A stretch of 64,000 bases of DNA from Stenotrophomonas maltophilia R551-3 (GTDB lineage Bacteria > Pseudomonadota > Gammaproteobacteria > Xanthomonadales > Xanthomonadaceae), in contig NC_011071.1 of NCBI RefSeq assembly GCF_000020665.1, positions 3,772,501 to 3,836,500 on the forward strand, read 5' to 3'. The notes beneath the pieces are model-generated. The model did no database searches. It had not been told where the DNA came from and saw only the letters and a list, made by a program, of their open reading frames with translations. A program made the translations under genes and the position numbers. Below, one piece after another: positions 62,881 to 64,000 of this stretch; the stretch's first letter is position 1, and each line of letters begins with the position of its first letter.

Positions 62881-63288
62881 CTATCGCACGAACGCGATGC
62901 GCTCCACGCCAGTGGTTTCGGCCGCAGCCAATATCCGGGCCATGCCTTCGTACTCGGCCGCCGGATCGGTGGCGATGCGCAGCTCCGGCAGGTTGCCGGC
63001 ATGCTCGCCCGCCTGCACCTGCAGGCGCGCCTGCAGATCGCCGATGGCCATTGGCTGGCCATTCCAGCTGAGCTGGTTGGCAGCGTCCAGGCGCAGCTCG
63101 ATCGGCGGTGGCGGTTCGGGACGGTCGACCACGCGATCGGTGGCCTGTGGCAACTGCACGGCAATCGGCCGGGCCACGATCGGCGCGGTCACGATGAAGA
63201 TGATCAACAGCACCAGCATCACATCCACCAGTGGCGTGACATTGATCTCCGCCAGCGGGCTGCCTGTTCCTGCGCTACTGAACGCCAT
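62881..63288 (-). CDS. exbD: ExbD/TolR-family biopolymer transport protein, without ExbB partner
   Basis: An inner-membrane protein of 135 residues that would pair with ExbB to energise TonB. One membrane segment (VDVMLVLLIIFIVTAPIV) has the essential Asp in INVTPLVDVML, followed by a periplasmic domain (VQLPQATDRVVD, IELRLDAANQLSWNG, GDLQARLQ, LRIATDPAAEY). No exbB, tonB or tolQ gene is adjacent on either side. Start MAFSSAGTGSP at 63288. It stands next to two TonB receptors, which it may help to energise with an ExbB encoded elsewhere. Confidence 0.9.
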   Translation of the reverse strand: MAFSSAGTGSPLAEINVTPLVDVMLVLLIIFIVTAPIVARPIAVQLPQATDRVVDRPEPPPPIELRLDAANQLSWNGQPMAIGDLQARLQVQAGEHAGNLPELRIATDPAAEYEGMARILAAAETTGVERIAFVR

Positions 63289-63451
63289 GTGCCGCTCCCT
63301 GCAGCCGGGCCGTTCGCCCAAGCCCGACACTACGTCGCCCGCAGACCCGCGAGGCAGTGCCCGCAGCATGAGCATTCAGCTGCCGTTGCCAACCCACCGC
63401 GTGCACGCGATGCGAACCTGAATTCAGCCACTGCCCGCTATGCTGGTCGCC

Positions 63452-64000
63452 ATGACCCGACGCTCTTCAACTGCCCTGTCCCTGCTGCCCTTGGCCACCA
63501 CGCTGCTGATCGGCTGCGCCAATGCCCAGTCCCTCGACGCCCAGAACGCGCAGCTGAAGGCCGCGATCGCTGCCGCCGAACGCGGCCAGTTCGATCCCGG
63601 CCAGGCCGCCGCACTCAGCCGCCATCCAGCATACGGCTGGCTGGAGTACGCCAACCTGCGCCGCAACATCGACACCGTCGATACCGCGCAGGCGCAGGCC
63701 TTCCTCAAGCGCTATGACGGCCAAGCCGTGGCCAATACCTTCCGCAGTGTGTGGCTGCCCTCGGTCGCACGCCGCCAGGATTGGCCGACCCTGCTGGCCA
63801 ACTGGACGCCCACCGACAACGCCGGCCTGCGCTGTGCGCAGCTGACCGCACGCCAGGTGACAGGCAAGGTCGATCCACAGTGGATCAGTGAAGCGCAGGA
63901 CCTGTGGCGCAAGAACGGCAAATCACTACCCGACGGCTGCGATGCGGTGTTTGCCGTGCTGCAGGCACAGGGTGGCCTGAGCGACGCGCTGCGCTGGGAG
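63452..64000 (+). CDS. slt: Soluble lytic murein transglycosylase, N-terminal part only
   Basis: The gene runs off the window end with 183 residues seen. A signal peptide or lipoprotein-like start (LLIGCANAQ, with a possible lipidated Cys) leads into the alpha-superhelical U domain of Slt70-like transglycosylases, recognisable from HPAYGWLEYANLRRNID and RSVWLPSVARRQDWPTLLANW. The catalytic C-domain lies outside. It would cleave peptidoglycan to anhydromuropeptides in the periplasm. Two in-frame ATGs are 12 bp apart; I use 63452. Confidence 0.85.
   Translation, partial: MTRRSSTALSLLPLATTLLIGCANAQSLDAQNAQLKAAIAAAERGQFDPGQAAALSRHPAYGWLEYANLRRNIDTVDTAQAQAFLKRYDGQAVANTFRSVWLPSVARRQDWPTLLANWTPTDNAGLRCAQLTARQVTGKVDPQWISEAQDLWRKNGKSLPDGCDAVFAVLQAQGGLSDALRWE

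Overview
The window is GC-rich chromosomal DNA from a gammaproteobacterium of the Xanthomonadaceae, most probably Stenotrophomonas (S. maltophilia complex). This is inferred from the very high GC codon usage, from many TonB-dependent receptors, and above all from dozens of short palindromes beginning with GTAG (GTAGCGCCGGGCATGCCCGGCG and relatives). These match the SMAG repeats known from S. maltophilia. I support about 60 protein genes, the first and last cut by the window edges. I see no rRNA, tRNA, CRISPR array, prophage or insertion sequence.

Layout. 1-3.2 kb: a hybrid histidine kinase and a convergent LuxR-type response regulator. 3.2-12.9 kb: a probable citrate/tricarboxylate block, with tctD-tctE and a permease-less periplasmic binding protein on one strand, and an OprP-type porin, a CitMHS transporter, an SDR reductase and a TonB receptor on the other. 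13.3-26.8 kb: housekeeping and small-metabolism genes (QEGLA protein, rsgA, alaA, SGNH hydrolase, methyltransferase, polysaccharide deacetylase, a CGFS glutaredoxin fusion, AMP nucleosidase, an amidohydrolase pair, DegV). 27-32.1 kb: a three-gene MFS efflux system behind a LysR regulator. 32.3-38.2 kb: UspA, a diguanylate cyclase, then a formaldehyde-detoxification operon (frmR-adhC-yqcC-fghA) with a visible FrmR-type operator, and an orphan Imm70-like immunity gene. 38.2-44.4 kb: three regulator/enzyme pairs (LysR with Old Yellow Enzyme, TetR with DAPG-type hydrolase, LysR with alcohol dehydrogenase). 44.6-56.8 kb: NnrS, glutathione synthesis, VIT transporter plus AraC regulator, a metallo-beta-lactamase-fold protein, yihA, cytochrome c4, two DsbA-type proteins, a DNase I-fold protein, an EamA exporter, an Lrp regulator and an M23 peptidase. 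57-64 kb: two large TonB receptors, a small secreted protein, an orphan ExbD, and the start of a lytic transglycosylase.

The most unusual feature is non-coding. Three gene-free regions (2009-2525, 12913-13274, 48901-49436) are nested palindromes of about 360-540 bp. Each holds two inverted copies of a roughly 100-nt unit with a three-stem fold: a long closing stem of about 22-27 bp whose sequence is completely different in every copy, and two short hairpins with near-constant loops (RTCCMT and ATCCAT) whose stems also differ compensatorily. All three stems covary across six copies. I do not recognise a named family for it. Other notable points are repeat-derived stop codons and a repeat-derived signal peptide, a paralogous amidohydrolase without its metal ligands, and the citrate locus with a binding protein but no permease.
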